A model generated the notes under the pieces. That model made no database searches. It had not been told where the DNA came from and worked only from the letters and a program-made list of their open reading frames with translations. Positions 8,616-17,390 of a DNA stretch of 64,000 nucleotides are shown one piece after another; within the stretch, counting starts at the first letter, position 1; the number at the start of each line of letters is the position of its first letter. This stretch comes from JAHBNG01 sp039028975. Its GTDB lineage: Bacteria; Chloroflexota; Anaerolineae; Caldilineales; Caldilineaceae. The position numbers were made by a program, and so were the translations under genes. Location: contig JBCCHB010000026.1 of NCBI GenBank assembly GCA_039028975.1, positions 1 through 64,000 on the forward strand, given 5' to 3'.

Positions 8616-9026
8616 GTGCTTATATTAGACGAACAACTTCAGAATCCTGACATTATTGTTGCAATCGAGAAGTGGTACCCAGGTGCCGTCACCCATATTT
8701 TAAGATTGCGTCCAAATAGCGTGATCAAAGACGACAATATTGCCACGTTACTTCACGCTGCACAACGTCCCACCTTCGTTACTATTAATGTAAATGACTT
8801 CTGGCGCAAAATTCAGGCTCATTCTAGCTATTGTATCATTGCAATGGCCATTCATCAGGATGAATGGCCTAAAGTCTCTACTATCCTCCGCAGTGTACTT
8901 AATATACCTCAGCTCAAAACCCGGGCAAACCGCATGGGCAAAGTTATCCTTGCCCGCGAATCCGGGCTCAAATATTATGAAGAGAACAACCAAGTTTATG
9001 ATTTGCCCGGAATCGAGAAAGGCTAA
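8616..9026 (+). CDS. PIN-like (DUF5615-type) toxin nuclease
   Basis: The 136-residue protein resembles the DUF5615 PIN-like group of predicted RNases. It begins with MLILDEQL, has the acidic pair region VIKDDNIATLL near residue 44, and FVTINVNDF near residue 61, where the family has a 'VTHDxDF' strand. The GTG start lies 3 bases beyond the antitoxin stop, so translation is probably coupled. The third acidic residue is altered (VNVNDF-type rather than THDKDF), so activity is not certain. A palindrome, CAAGATATATCTTG, follows at 9032-9045 and may end transcription from both sides. Confidence 0.7.
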   Translation: MLILDEQLQNPDIIVAIEKWYPGAVTHILRLRPNSVIKDDNIATLLHAAQRPTFVTINVNDFWRKIQAHSSYCIIAMAIHQDEWPKVSTILRSVLNIPQLKTRANRMGKVILARESGLKYYEENNQVYDLPGIEKG

Positions 9027-9066
9027 GATTCCAAGATATATCTTGTTTAATCAAAAATTCGGGCAG

Positions 9067-10392
9067 CTACCTAGCTTTAAGCGATTCCCACGTATCGGCA
9101 AACAGCTCAGCTCCCTCCCCAATCAGTACCCACTCTAAGCGCTCCCGGATCTCATCATCGACCATCAAGCCCACCGTTTCCATGGTCGTAACATAATCCT
9201 CACTGAGCAAGGGCGCAGATGCTGCGTTGGGCGTAAAGCTAAAGGTCCACTCGTTTAACATGGCCCCAATCTCTGGATCAAGCAAGTAGTTGATAAAGAT
9301 ATGAGCCGTATATGGATGAGGGGCATCGCTTGGAATGACCATGTTATCCTGCCAGATGATGCCACCTTCTTCGGGAATGAAGTAGCGAATATCCTCGTTC
9401 TCCAAGTAGGCCAAAGCGGCCGCAAAACTCCATGTGCTAGCCACGACAACCTCTTCTGCTGCTAAGGTTTGGATGACGTTCTCTGAGTCATAGCCACTGA
9501 TACAATCTTTCTGTGCTTGTAACAGTTCAAGGGCCTGAGCGTGGTGGGCTGGATCGGTCGAATTAAGGCCGTGCCCCAAATACTGAAGAGCCATGCCAAT
9601 GGTCTCTCGCTGCTCGTCAAGCATGGAGACAAAGCCACTATGCTCACAGCCTTTCTCTACATTTATACTCTGCTCTGTGCGAAAACCAGCGTCTACGCCT
9701 TGACTGTTTGGATACGCAAAACCCTGGTTTTCGCTATAACCGCAGGATAGCAATGCTGCGAAACTTGTAGGCACATCAGGAAATGTACCCACATTGTAGG
9801 CAACACCAGTTGTGCTCCAAGCATAAGGCAGACTGTACGCATTTTCGGGGTCATAATACATCCCCGTGCTGGCAGGATCGAGATTGGTCACATTAGGAAT
9901 GATATCCATCTTCAGCTTCTGGATCAACCTCTCATCAATCAGAATCTTTACCGCATAGTCGGAAGGAACCAACAGATCATATCCGCTATTCCCTGCTTGA
10001 ATCTTGGCAATGGCTTCCTCATTGCTGGCGTAGAGGTCCATGGTCACATCCACGCTACACTCCTCTTCAAACAAGGTGATAATACGCTCATCGATGTAGT
10101 CGGACCAATGGTAAATATGCAGGGCATCGGAGAGCTGGGCAGGATCGCCACATCGTTCACTTATGAAGACCCTATCTAGCCCAAGTTCAGATGTCGCCTC
10201 ATCGAGAGCAGGGGCTGAACCCACCATGGAAGGGACGCAAGCAATGAGCACAAAGAATCCCGCTATGAGTATACCCACATGCCACAGGTGTCGTGTTAGT
10301 CGATGTTGTCCAAGAGCTATCTGTGGGTGTGCTCCCTTCTCAGCAAACTGTGAACGACTGAATTTTGGGAACGGCCTAAAGTTCAGTGTCAA
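9067..10392 (-). CDS. PotD-like polyamine ABC substrate-binding protein
   Basis: The protein resembles spermidine/putrescine-binding proteins of ABC importers. The mature domain starts with LHIYHWSDYIDERIITLFEE and has the family blocks YDLLVPSDYAVKIL and LPYAWSTTGVAYN. An N-terminal membrane segment (about residues 35-50) contains a cysteine in LIACVPS that could be a lipobox, so it may be a lipoprotein. The listed start is a TTG that overlaps the preceding methyltransferase gene by 17 bases; the true start may be somewhat downstream. No polyamine permease or ATPase genes lie beside it. Confidence 0.85.
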   Translation of the reverse strand: MTLNFRPFPKFSRSQFAEKGAHPQIALGQHRLTRHLWHVGILIAGFFVLIACVPSMVGSAPALDEATSELGLDRVFISERCGDPAQLSDALHIYHWSDYIDERIITLFEEECSVDVTMDLYASNEEAIAKIQAGNSGYDLLVPSDYAVKILIDERLIQKLKMDIIPNVTNLDPASTGMYYDPENAYSLPYAWSTTGVAYNVGTFPDVPTSFAALLSCGYSENQGFAYPNSQGVDAGFRTEQSINVEKGCEHSGFVSMLDEQRETIGMALQYLGHGLNSTDPAHHAQALELLQAQKDCISGYDSENVIQTLAAEEVVVASTWSFAAALAYLENEDIRYFIPEEGGIIWQDNMVIPSDAPHPYTAHIFINYLLDPEIGAMLNEWTFSFTPNAASAPLLSEDYVTTMETVGLMVDDEIRERLEWVLIGEGAELFADTWESLKAR

Positions 10393-11278
10393 TTAGTCTC
10401 CTCAATCGCGCAATATGCTGGGGACCCACCTCGCAACAACCACCTACAATTCTCGCCCCTGCTTCTAGCCATTCCTTCCCATACCCAGCATAGGATTCTG
10501 GATCCAAATCCGTTCTTGAGCCAAGCACATCTACACTGCTCTCTATCAACCAATCTTTTGGAATTGCCACAAATCCGTTGGCATACCCACCCACCGGCTG
10601 GGATCCCAATGATGCCAGTTTGGGCATAGCCGCGGTGATGCTCTCTGGCGCACAGCAGTTAACCAAAAAGGCATCAATAGGTAAATCTATCAATGCCTCA
10701 AACGCTTGTTGGAGGGTCTCGCCACTCCGCAGGTGATCTGCCCCGCCATCTTCTAACGTCCATGCTACCCACACAGGCTTCTCTGTGCTGGCCGCAGCGC
10801 TTGCTGCGGCTCTGGCTTCCTCCGCTGTGGACATAGTCTCGCAGATAAAGAAGTCTACGTGGGGTGCCAGTACTTCGGCTTGTTCTTGGTAAATAGGGGT
10901 AAGCTCTTCGTACGAACGTGCCAATTCCGGTCGATAACTACCATAATAGGGCGGCAATGACCCAGCAATCAACACATCGGCTCTCTCTTGTTCCTCTCTC
11001 GCCTGTTGAGCCAATCGACAGGCGAGCTGATTAAGCTCCACAAAGCGTTCAGATAGGTTATAGCGGTCAAAGCGTGCTCGGGTTGTGCAGTATGTATTCG
11101 TGGTAATTACATCTGCCCCTGCTTCAATATAGGATTCGTGAATAGCTTGCACCACATCTGGATCGGTTATTAATGCATTGGCAGACCAGAGCGCCTCATT
11201 TCCCCGTACGCCCCGCTTGATTAACTCTTGGCCCATACCGCCATCTAGAAGATATATTGATTTATCGAAAGTCATCAT
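10376..11278 (-). CDS. Homocysteine S-methyltransferase family protein
   Basis: This enzyme type transfers a methyl group from a donor such as S-methylmethionine or betaine to homocysteine, giving methionine. The 300-residue protein starts with the typical LLDGGMGQELIKRG and has zinc-ligand cysteines in LVNCCAPES and in GGCCEVGP near the C-terminus. The ATG at 11278 is chosen because the family begins here. The open frame extends upstream to 11563, but that extension is translated through an intergenic repeat (11316-11412) and has no family similarity. It overlaps the PotD-like gene by 17 bases, suggesting one transcript. Confidence 0.9.
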   Translation of the reverse strand: MMTFDKSIYLLDGGMGQELIKRGVRGNEALWSANALITDPDVVQAIHESYIEAGADVITTNTYCTTRARFDRYNLSERFVELNQLACRLAQQAREEQERADVLIAGSLPPYYGSYRPELARSYEELTPIYQEQAEVLAPHVDFFICETMSTAEEARAAASAAASTEKPVWVAWTLEDGGADHLRSGETLQQAFEALIDLPIDAFLVNCCAPESITAAMPKLASLGSQPVGGYANGFVAIPKDWLIESSVDVLGSRTDLDPESYAGYGKEWLEAGARIVGGCCEVGPQHIARLRRLIDTEL

Positions 11279-11315
11279 TTCTGTTAACGGATTCCTATTG
11301 TTTTGAGCATACTTC

Positions 11316-11412
11316 GCCAGAAAAGTCTTGTCCCGACTCTTAATCAATTCACTCTGAAAAATCTTGAGAAGGGAGGACAGGCCCATCTTCATGGGGACAA
11401 GCTTTTTCTGGC
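11316..11412 (-). repeat. R2 repeat copy 1 with terminal inverted repeats
   Basis: The 97-bp stretch starts with GCCAGAAAAG and ends with TTTTTCTGGC, a perfect 9-base terminal inverted repeat. It aligns with 37657-37733 through words such as CCCGACTCTTAA and CACTCTGA. It sits directly upstream of the methyltransferase gene. It resembles a small non-autonomous transposable repeat. Confidence 0.75.
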
Positions 11413-11680
11413 CTATCATAATGTATACCGTCGGCCCCCAGGTATGTGGAGAATAATGGCCGTGGCAATCACCAAACTCAAAATTCTCTGCCATCTTATC
11501 ACAAAGGCGGTCCTGGGCCAACGGCACCATGAGCCTAACTCCTAAAGTTGCAGTCGAGTCCAAGTCACGATACTATAGACATGTATATGGGCGGTTCTGA
11601 TAAAATACACTGAGATTCGGAAAGAAAACAAATTGCTTTATGCAGAGCCTGATTATAGACACAAGTAGAGGGTTTCCCGT

Positions 11681-12076
11681 GTGGCTCACACAATCATTAA
11701 TGTCATGATTTCTTGGCTCATGGTGCTTATTCCGTTCTTCATTCTATTGTACGTATTTGCATTCACTTTCACGCTCAACCTGAGTCACCAGGACAAATAT
11801 AGCAACCTGATATTCTATCTGAAGCAGAATCATCCCGAAATATATGAAGAAGTCAGAATAAAGACAATTTGGGGTGGATTTTACAAAAAGTATGGTACAT
11901 TTGCCCATATCCGAGATTTCGCATTGAATCATACTGTTATTGATGATCCAAAGGCAGAAGAACTACTGGCTGATTACGCCAACTTCTCAAAAAAAATATC
12001 CAGAACTGCCTATGTCAGAGTTATAGCTCTCTTCGTATCCTTTTTCTGGCTTATAAGTAGCCTCGCCAATCCATAG
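11681..12076 (+). CDS. Small two-pass membrane protein (UspB-like)
   Basis: The 131-residue protein has membrane segments at about residues 9-32 and 111-128 with a charged helical middle (DKYSNLIFYLKQNHPEIYEE). Length and layout recall universal stress protein B, but the match is by general pattern only. The GTG at 11681 is preceded by AGAGGG at a good distance. It is followed by a decayed coding remnant rather than an operon partner. Function unknown. Confidence 0.6.
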   Translation: MAHTIINVMISWLMVLIPFFILLYVFAFTFTLNLSHQDKYSNLIFYLKQNHPEIYEEVRIKTIWGGFYKKYGTFAHIRDFALNHTVIDDPKAEELLADYANFSKKISRTAYVRVIALFVSFFWLISSLANP

Positions 12077-12219
12077 CCATTTTCACACCAACATGTAAGA
12101 AAATAGTCTATACCAACAAGGTTCCGGTCTATGTCATGCGGGGCTTCGGAGAACTCCAATCCCAGTTTGCGGTGACAGAGGAACAGGCTCCGGCAATCGA
12201 GGAAAAGGTGTTAGCCTAA
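12061..12219 (+). pseudogene. C-terminal coding remnant before the kinase gene
   Basis: The frame ending in TAA at 12217-12219 reads as protein-like sequence (VPVYVMRGFGELQSQF, then EEQAPAIEEKVLA) but is open only from 12061 and has no plausible start before an ATG at 12136. It overlaps the next ATG by one base (TAATG). It looks like the tail of a gene whose front has been lost. I do not recognise the family. Confidence 0.35.
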
Positions 12220-12782
12220 TGAGTCAACTCACTTTCATTCAAATGTCTGGCGCACCCGGCTCGGGAAAAACGACCGTTGCCAGGGCCATTGCGCCCCTTG
12301 TAGATGCCATTATCATCGATCATGACGTCACCAAGAGCGCGCTGTTGGGGGCAGAGATCCCGCCCTCTGATGCGGGACGAGCATCTTATGCGGTGCTGAA
12401 TGCGCTGGCCCGAGATCTGTTGAGCCAAGGACGTAGCGTCATTTTTGACAGTCCCTGCTTTTATGAGAATCTGCTGAGGCAAGGGCAGCAGTTGGCGAAA
12501 GAGTTTGGCGCGGCTTATCGGTACGTGGAGTGTCGAATTGATGACTTGCACGAGCTGGACCGACGGTTGCGCAGTCGCCAACGTACCCCAAGCCAGCTTG
12601 CAGGCGTCTTTGCCCAACCGACAAAAGGTTCAGGCAAGCAGCAGGCTGGCGAAGCCTACTTTCGCAACGTGATTGAAAATATGAAGCGCCCAACAGATGG
12701 CTACCTTGTCATTGATACGTCACAACCCGTGAAGAGTTACATTACGGAAGTTATCAAGTATATTCAAGAGAGTGATGCTTAA
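12219..12782 (+). CDS. P-loop kinase / AAA_33-type ATPase
   Basis: The 187-residue protein begins with MSQLTFIQMSGAPGSGKTT, a Walker A loop at residues 10-17. It has IIDHDVTKSALLG as the likely acceptor or Walker B-like region and VIFDSPCF further on. It resembles small zeta-toxin/AAA_33-like nucleotide or small-molecule kinases. The start overlaps the stop of the upstream remnant by one base, and its own stop overlaps the next start by one base (TAATG). Translation with the APH-like gene is therefore probably coupled. Substrate unknown. Confidence 0.8.
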   Translation: MSQLTFIQMSGAPGSGKTTVARAIAPLVDAIIIDHDVTKSALLGAEIPPSDAGRASYAVLNALARDLLSQGRSVIFDSPCFYENLLRQGQQLAKEFGAAYRYVECRIDDLHELDRRLRSRQRTPSQLAGVFAQPTKGSGKQQAGEAYFRNVIENMKRPTDGYLVIDTSQPVKSYITEVIKYIQESDA

Positions 12783-13651
12783 TGTTAGACCAATTTCTCT
12801 ACACGATTCACCAGACCTATCCCAACCTAGCCATTGAGGACGCATCGCTCAACCAAGACGGTCAATACAATCATGTGGTCATAGTCAACAATGCGCTGGT
12901 CTTTCGCTTTGCTCGGTTTGCGGAATCGGCCCAAACGCTGCGCCAGGAAACATCCATTCTCAAAGCCATTCAGGAATACATTACGCTGGAGATACCGAAC
13001 CCGACTTACGTGAATCTGGACAGCCCGACGCCTGAAAAAAACTTCGTCGGCTACTCCATGATTCCCGGCATTCCACTGTGGCGTGAAGCATTTGAGCAGA
13101 TTACCAATGAGGCAGTGCTGAACAGGATGGCCGACCAAATAGCAGATTTTCTAAAGGAGCTACACTCGATTCCTCTTCAGCATGTACTGTCCCTTGGTCT
13201 GGTCAATAGTGATGGACGCCCCTACTGGATGGATCTCTACCAGCGCTTTCAGGCCAAGCTCTTCCCCCACATGAGCGTTGAAGGACAAGACCGAGTGGTT
13301 GAGCACTTTATGAATTTCCTAGACAATCCTGAACGATTTGCCTACGAACCGGTTTTGCGCCACGGTGACTTTGGCGGTGGCAACCTCATCTTTGACGAGC
13401 AGGCAGGTCAAATGGCAGGGGTTATCGACTTTGGCTTTGCCGAACTTGGTGATCCAGCCATCGATATCGGTGGACTCTTTGGCTTTGGAGAGGCATTTGT
13501 CGAGCGGTGCGTAGGGAGTTATCCGGAGATCGAGGAGATGCTAGAGCGGGTCCACTTTTATCAAGGGACCTTTGCGCTACAAGAAGCACTTTACGGGGTT
13601 GAGCATGACGATCCAGAAGCCTTTGAAGATGGCATTGCTGAGTATCAGTAG
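12782..13651 (+). CDS. Aminoglycoside phosphotransferase (APH) family kinase
   Basis: The 289-residue protein has the APH/choline-kinase fold. The catalytic loop reads LRHGDFGGGNLIFD near residue 195, and the metal-binding DFG-like segment reads GVIDFGFAELGDPAIDI near 215. Members phosphorylate antibiotics, sugars, homoserine or other small molecules, and resistance should not be assumed. It is coupled to the P-loop kinase by a one-base overlap, which suggests two phosphotransfer steps on one substrate or a two-part modification system. A strong hairpin follows at 13675-13735. Confidence 0.88.
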   Translation: MLDQFLYTIHQTYPNLAIEDASLNQDGQYNHVVIVNNALVFRFARFAESAQTLRQETSILKAIQEYITLEIPNPTYVNLDSPTPEKNFVGYSMIPGIPLWREAFEQITNEAVLNRMADQIADFLKELHSIPLQHVLSLGLVNSDGRPYWMDLYQRFQAKLFPHMSVEGQDRVVEHFMNFLDNPERFAYEPVLRHGDFGGGNLIFDEQAGQMAGVIDFGFAELGDPAIDIGGLFGFGEAFVERCVGSYPEIEEMLERVHFYQGTFALQEALYGVEHDDPEAFEDGIAEYQ

Positions 13652-13674
13652 GTGATATCAATATATAGTCTTTA

Positions 13675-13735
13675 AGAAAAAGATTTTCCAGCCGCCCTTC
13701 GACAAGCTCAGGGGACAACTGGAAAATCTTTTTCT
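13675..13735. terminator. Strong bidirectional hairpin between convergent genes
   Basis: A perfect 17-base stem, AGAAAAAGATTTTCCAG at 13675-13691 with its complement at 13719-13735, encloses a 27-base loop that contains CCTTCGACAAGCTCAGGGG. The A/T-rich stem bases act as U-tracts on either strand, and it sits between convergent genes, so a two-way terminator is likely. The loop carries the R4 word also found at 35723-35763, so the hairpin may itself be a small mobile repeat. Confidence 0.75.
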
Positions 13736-13785
13736 GGATATCTATAGTAATAAGTCGCCACAAAACTTTTCTGGCAGACTATCCT

Positions 13786-14703
13786 TTAACCTTTCACTCC
13801 CGTCATCACCACTCCTTGAATAAACAATCGCTGAGCAAAGAAGAAGATGACCAAAAGCGGGGCCATCGCAATCAACGCCGCGGCCATCATGAGGGCGAAA
13901 TTCTGGGTCTGATCGCTAACAAATGAGGCGATGCCTAAGGCCACAGGGAATTTGTCTTGACTCTGTAGGTAGATGAGCGGCATGAGTAGCTCATTCCAAT
14001 GGAAGAAAAAGGAGAATATGGCCACGGTTATCAGGGCGGCATTGGATAGCGGTAAGTAGATCTGCCAGAAGATCCGCCAAGTCGATGCCCCATCAATCCT
14101 GGCCGCCTCATCCATCTCCTTAGGGATACCTAGGAAAAATTGTCTTAACAAAAATGTGTAAAAAGGTTGGGCAAAATAGTGGGGAACCAATAGGGGCAAG
14201 TATGTGTTTAGCCAGCCTAATTCTTTAAAGATAATAAAGGTTGGGATCATCGTCACCCAGGCAGGAACCATCATGGTGCTGAGCATGATGACAAAGAGGA
14301 CGGTGCGCCCTGGAAAGCGGAAGCGTGCAAAGCCATAGGCTGCCAATGAGCTACCCACCACATTGCCGACAATACCAAAAACGCTCAAAATGGTGCTGTT
14401 CCATAGAAACCGAGCAAAAGCAACGGATTCAAAGACCAGGGGATAATTCTGCCACACGATCTCCCGTGGAATCCAGACAATAGGATAGGTGTAGATCTGA
14501 TCTTGGGGCTTAATGCTGGTACTAATCATCCAAAAGAGCGGGATCATCAAGATTGCTGCGCCCGCAATGAGCACGATATAGGTGATGGTTGTGCCAACAA
14601 GCCTTTGTTTGCTTCGGCTGGATCGCCAAGATTGCCAAGCCGGCGATTGTTGATGATTGACCTGAACTTGTTCAGGTTGAGAGACGCTGGATTGGGATGT
14701 CAC
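13786..14703 (-). CDS. Sugar ABC transporter permease (MalG-like)
   Basis: This is an inner-membrane permease of a carbohydrate ABC importer of the CUT1 type. About 305 residues carry six predicted membrane segments and the EAA loop DEAARIDGASTWRIFWQIYL, where the ATPase docks. The GTG at 14703 is preferred over the TTG at 14739: it has GGAGG seven bases upstream and overlaps the MalF-like stop as GTGA, a standard coupling signal. It is the last gene of the operon; no ATPase gene is present, so a shared MsiK-type ATPase encoded elsewhere is likely. Confidence 0.93.
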   Translation of the reverse strand: MTSQSSVSQPEQVQVNHQQSPAWQSWRSSRSKQRLVGTTITYIVLIAGAAILMIPLFWMISTSIKPQDQIYTYPIVWIPREIVWQNYPLVFESVAFARFLWNSTILSVFGIVGNVVGSSLAAYGFARFRFPGRTVLFVIMLSTMMVPAWVTMIPTFIIFKELGWLNTYLPLLVPHYFAQPFYTFLLRQFFLGIPKEMDEAARIDGASTWRIFWQIYLPLSNAALITVAIFSFFFHWNELLMPLIYLQSQDKFPVALGIASFVSDQTQNFALMMAAALIAMAPLLVIFFFAQRLFIQGVVMTGVKG

Positions 14704-15611
14704 GTATCTACCTCCGTGCCGCCTGAATAGTAGACCCAACGAGAGGAAGAGAAGAGAACGATGGAGGTCAGCGCTAGAATTAGGAAGAAGAGGATGAGGG
14801 CCATGGCTGAGGCATACCCTAGACGCAGCGAACGGAATGTTGTGTAGTATATGTTGAGAGAGAAGAAATATGTTGCATAATTCGGCCCTCCCTCAGTCAT
14901 GATAAACGGCTGTATAAAGACCTGAAAGGTGGCAATCAACCCCGTAACCAAGTTAAAAAAGATGACGGGCGTCGTCAACGGAATCGTAATTTTCCAGAGC
15001 TTCTGCCACGGCGAGGCTCCATCAATGGTGGCTGCTTCATAGAGATCGCTGGGAATCGATTGCAGACCTGCTAGATAGATGATCATGCCGCCGCCTACAC
15101 CCCATAGACCCATGATGACGAAGGCCACCATTACCCAGCGAGTATCGTTCATCCAGGAGATTGGCTCAATGTTAACCCATCCCAGAATTGCATTCAACAC
15201 CCCAAACTCTCGGTGGAATACAAACTGCCACATCATGGCAACGGCAACACCCGTTAGGATCGCTGGGAGATAGTAGATGGTGCGAAAGAGAGTAATGCCG
15301 CGCACATTCTGATTCATGAGCAAAGCAATGCTATACCCAAGGACCAACCCTGGTGGCAGAAAGCCAATCACATAGATTAGCGTTACCTTGGCCGACTGCC
15401 AGAAGATATCATCATCCGTGAACATCTTGATGAAATTACCAAAGCCTATCAATTCTATGTCGCCATAGCCTCGATAAGAGGTAAATGCCAGGTAAAATGA
15501 GGCCAAGATTGGGATAGCCGTGAAGAGCAGAAAACCAAGTATCCACGGTGATATGTAAAGATAACCGGAAAGAGCTTCCCTCTTGGCTAACTTGGTCTTG
15601 GGTAGAAACAT
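14700..15611 (-). CDS. Sugar ABC transporter permease (MalF-like)
   Basis: This is the partner inner-membrane permease of the CUT1 importer. The 303 residues have six membrane segments and an EAA loop reading LYEAATIDGASPWQKLWKI. It begins with MFLPKTKLAKREALSGYLYI, a normal start for the family. It overlaps the MalG-like gene by four bases. The space before it holds three 15-bp direct repeats rather than a clear ribosome binding site, which may lower permease expression relative to the binding protein. Confidence 0.93.
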   Translation of the reverse strand: MFLPKTKLAKREALSGYLYISPWILGFLLFTAIPILASFYLAFTSYRGYGDIELIGFGNFIKMFTDDDIFWQSAKVTLIYVIGFLPPGLVLGYSIALLMNQNVRGITLFRTIYYLPAILTGVAVAMMWQFVFHREFGVLNAILGWVNIEPISWMNDTRWVMVAFVIMGLWGVGGGMIIYLAGLQSIPSDLYEAATIDGASPWQKLWKITIPLTTPVIFFNLVTGLIATFQVFIQPFIMTEGGPNYATYFFSLNIYYTTFRSLRLGYASAMALILFFLILALTSIVLFSSSRWVYYSGGTEVDT

Positions 15612-15615
15612 AATT

Positions 15616-15699
15616 AGTAGGTCGGTGGTTAGTAGGTCGGTGGTCAGTAGGTCGGTGGTCAGTACTTCTATACTCGAATACCGACTTACTGACCACCGA
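15616..15699. repeat. 15-bp tandem repeats with inverted partner
   Basis: Three copies of a unit like AGTAGGTCGGTGGTC run from 15616 to 15660. An inverted partner, TACTGACCACCGA, lies at 15687-15699 and can pair with the last unit. The array fills the gap between the sugar-binding protein and the first permease gene and could form an mRNA hairpin. Confidence 0.8.
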
Positions 15700-15729
15700 T
15701 TTACCTCTTACTGATTAACTGGTTACTGA

Positions 15730-17052
15730 TTAACCGCTGCTATTGGCAATCGCCTCGTTACATTGCTCTTCAAATGCTTCCAACGCTTCAGCTGGTCCCA
15801 TAACGCCATCTCCGCCCGTTATTGCGGGAACCATCAAATTAGACCACGCCGTTTGGTAATCATTCCAATAGGCGGGGTAGGTCAGTTCATAGGCTTCATC
15901 CATCATCTCCGCAAAGACATGGACGCTCTTGGGATCCAACTCGCCCGAGGAGGCCACTTCTGTCCAGCGGGGTACAGACGACTTGCGCCCTGGAATGCTG
16001 CGGGTATGATCAGAGATAAGCGTGTTCGTTGATTCGGTGCTGGTTAGGAACTTAATAAATTCCCAAGAGGCTTCGATATTTTCACTCGTCGATGCAATCG
16101 CCCAAGCTCCACCAGCGGGTGTAATCCCACGATGTCCTGTTGAACCGTAGGGGAATTTCACCACGTCCCACTCAAACTGATCGCCAATCAGATCGCGGCG
16201 CCATTGGGTGGCCCATGACCCCATAAAGGTCATGGCAATCAGTCCATTAGAGAAAGGTTCAATCCCCTCTGGTGTTGCGCCGGACTCGGGGAAGATTCCG
16301 CTTTCACGCATGCCTTGGAAGAATTCGATGGTCGCTAAGTTCTCGGGTGAATTGATAATGCATTCGCTCTGATCTTCGTTGAAGACCTGACCGCCGTTGG
16401 ATTGCAATATACCCAGCCAAGGCCAGCCCCACGGAAAGATATTCAATCCCCAGCGGGTAATTTTGCCGTCTTCATCTTTCTCGACGAATTGCTCGGCGAT
16501 TTCGGCCATATCTTCCAATGTCCAATCATTGGTTGGGTAGGGAATACCCATCTCATCAAACATGGTCTTGTTGTAGGCCACGCCCACATTGGAAAAATCA
16601 TACGGTAGGGAATAGAGATCTCCCTGGTACGAATCCTGGGCAGTTTGGGCAGGCCAGAAATCGTCTACATCAACCTCATCACGTTCAATCAGATCGGATA
16701 AGTTGAGCGTCCAACCCTTCGAGGCGTAATCTGCGGTCACGTATGTACGGGCATACCAGACATCAGGCAAATTACCACCAACGCCTTGGGTCTTGACCAT
16801 ATCTTCAATATTGCCAGTAAAATTCAAATAATCGATCTTGACGTTGGGATTCTCTGCTTCAAACTTGGCAATAACATCCTCAAAGATGGGGACTTCGACT
16901 GCTCCATGGTTGGAGACGAAGCGAATGGTCACCGGTTCATCGCTAGAACCGCCGTCTGCGCCGGGGGCCGCAGCGGGAACACAAGCCGTCATGAGCAAAA
17001 GCATCACGACAAGCACATTGAAAATACTAAGATTACGAGACGTCTTAAACAT
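15730..17052 (-). CDS. Sugar ABC transporter substrate-binding lipoprotein
   Basis: This is an extracellular binding protein of family 1 (MalE/UgpB type) that delivers a sugar to the MalF/MalG-like permeases downstream. The 440-residue protein has a lipoprotein signal with LLLMTACVPAA, so the lipidated cysteine is at about residue 24, followed by a flexible linker. The domain starts VTIRFVSNHGAVEVP and contains the family block FEAENPNVKID. The ATG at 17052 has a perfect AGGAGG nearby. R1 copy C lies 67 bases upstream in the promoter region. The sugar is unknown. Confidence 0.94.
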   Translation of the reverse strand: MFKTSRNLSIFNVLVVMLLLMTACVPAAAPGADGGSSDEPVTIRFVSNHGAVEVPIFEDVIAKFEAENPNVKIDYLNFTGNIEDMVKTQGVGGNLPDVWYARTYVTADYASKGWTLNLSDLIERDEVDVDDFWPAQTAQDSYQGDLYSLPYDFSNVGVAYNKTMFDEMGIPYPTNDWTLEDMAEIAEQFVEKDEDGKITRWGLNIFPWGWPWLGILQSNGGQVFNEDQSECIINSPENLATIEFFQGMRESGIFPESGATPEGIEPFSNGLIAMTFMGSWATQWRRDLIGDQFEWDVVKFPYGSTGHRGITPAGGAWAIASTSENIEASWEFIKFLTSTESTNTLISDHTRSIPGRKSSVPRWTEVASSGELDPKSVHVFAEMMDEAYELTYPAYWNDYQTAWSNLMVPAITGGDGVMGPAEALEAFEEQCNEAIANSSG

Positions 17053-17119
17053 CGGTTTCCTCCTATGGTATAGTGTATGGTTTGTAAGAGACTGCTCTAC
17101 TTATTGACATCGGCATTGT

Positions 17120-17205
17120 TATACTCAGCTCCGTTTGAAAACACGAGTTTGGTCATTCTGGTAGAGCATTCGGAAAACTCCTGTTTTCAAAACGACCGCA
17201 GTATA
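17120..17205 (+). repeat. R1 repeat copy C
   Basis: This 86-bp copy has ends TATACTCAGCTCCGTTTG and CGACCGCAGTATA. Its reverse complement is almost identical to copy B. It lies in the upstream region of the sugar importer operon. Confidence 0.9.
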
Positions 17206-17265
17206 ACTAAGGGAGCTAATGCACTGTATACTAAGTTTTTCTACTGTAGAAACGATCAATCGTAG

Positions 17266-17284
17266 GTGCGGCTTGCAGCCGCAC
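17266..17284. other. Small GC-rich hairpin
   Basis: GTGCGGCT pairs perfectly with AGCCGCAC across a 3-base loop. It stands in the intergenic space between the importer and the PhyH gene, with a related GCGCCTAC word at about 17354. It may be part of another short repeat or a weak terminator for the PhyH side. Confidence 0.4.
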
Positions 17285-17390
17285 AAGCATGGAAAATCAT
17301 GTGACATCCCTTGAAAACGAGGGGGCGGCCACGCTTGCGCAGTTGAAAACAGCGCCTACTTCTAAAGTAGCAAACTTGTCGAACGCTGTA

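Noticed and set aside
11279..11563. 95-residue N-terminal extension of the methyltransferase
   Set aside because: It reads through R2 copy 1 and lacks similarity to the family, whose start matches 11278.
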